Shown here: piece after piece, positions 13,321-13,469 of the stretch
How the letters are laid out: each line of letters opens with the position of its first letter
How positions within the stretch are numbered: position 1 is the first letter of the stretch
Source: JADHLJ01 sp038118725
GTDB lineage: Bacteria; Pseudomonadota; Alphaproteobacteria; Thalassobaculales; Thalassobaculaceae
Reading direction: 5' to 3'
Assembly (NCBI GenBank): GCA_038118725.1
Contig: JAYOIK010000103.1
Span: 1 to 13,469, forward strand
DNA: 13,469 bases
Translations under genes and position numbers: made by a program
Notes under the pieces: model-generated
The model's input: only the letters and a program-made list of their open reading frames with translations
What the model was told of the DNA's origin: nothing
Databases searched by the model: none

Positions 13321-13469
13321 CATTGAAATTTCAACGTGCTCGGTGTTTCCGTCATATTGCCAGGCAGGAAGCGCGGCTGGGGTTCGGTGGCTGTCCCCGA
13401 TCTTGCCGATCTTGACGTGATCGCCTGGAAGCTCTGCACCACCATGCGGGCGAGTGATGTCACTGACAC
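13321..13469. other. Unassigned right edge
   Basis: I cannot assign a gene here. On the plus strand a frame is open from 13327 to the window end and its last part reads LADLDVIAWKLCTTMRASDVTD, which looks protein-like, but no start with a ribosome site is visible. Minus-strand frames are open too. It may be the edge of a gene or of an old element lying outside the window. Confidence 0.25.

Noticed and set aside
13275..13469. 64-codon minus-strand open frame at the right edge
   Set aside because: It runs through the GAAA hairpin repeat, its start is GTG at the very edge, and no family is recognisable.

Overview
The window is GC-rich DNA that reads as the chromosome of an alphaproteobacterium, probably in or near the Rhodospirillales. 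This rests on codon use, the mix of CaiB/BaiF, luciferase-like and acyl-CoA dehydrogenase genes, and short hairpin repeats of the kind scattered between alphaproteobacterial genes. The assignment is an inference; no rRNA or marker gene is present. I saw no tRNA, CRISPR array, transposase or phage gene.

Left part (189-3494, minus strand). Two short transcription units are read right to left. The first is a small Trp-rich TPR-like protein followed 13 bases later by an alpha/beta hydrolase. The second is a luciferase-like monooxygenase followed by a short-chain dehydrogenase. Two opposed hairpin repeats separate them (2281-2383). A glyoxalase-fold (VOC) protein is divergent from the small protein (3655-4128).

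Middle part (4129-6234). A 484-base repeat-rich stretch without a convincing gene is followed by a minus-strand pair: a PanB-like protein, then a GFA-family zinc protein. The PanB homologue appears to lack several active-site residues of true ketopantoate hydroxymethyltransferase. Upstream of it lie two related long hairpins with a compensated base pair.

Right part (6235-13225). This is a divergent acyl-CoA block. On the minus strand a two-domain MaoC/HTD2-type hydratase is translationally coupled (TAATG) to a CaiB/BaiF CoA-transferase. On the plus strand a second CaiB/BaiF CoA-transferase, a TIGR03617-like (F420-type) luciferase-like oxidoreductase and two acyl-CoA dehydrogenases form an operon. 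A 161-base divergent control region holds a 15-base direct repeat. A 14-base perfect palindrome sits between the oxidoreductase and the dehydrogenases, just after a TTGACA/TGTAAA promoter-like pair.

The genes together suggest catabolism of an unidentified carboxylic acid. CoA-transferases would activate it, the dehydrogenase pair (probably one heteromeric enzyme) would introduce a double bond, the MaoC-type protein would hydrate it and the SDR could oxidise the alcohol. The luciferase-like proteins would do an extra redox step. The substrate cannot be read from the sequence. The most unusual items are the active-site-altered PanB paralogue, the TGCACTATAGTGCA site with its repeated half-site at the dehydrogenase start, and the covarying hairpin pair.
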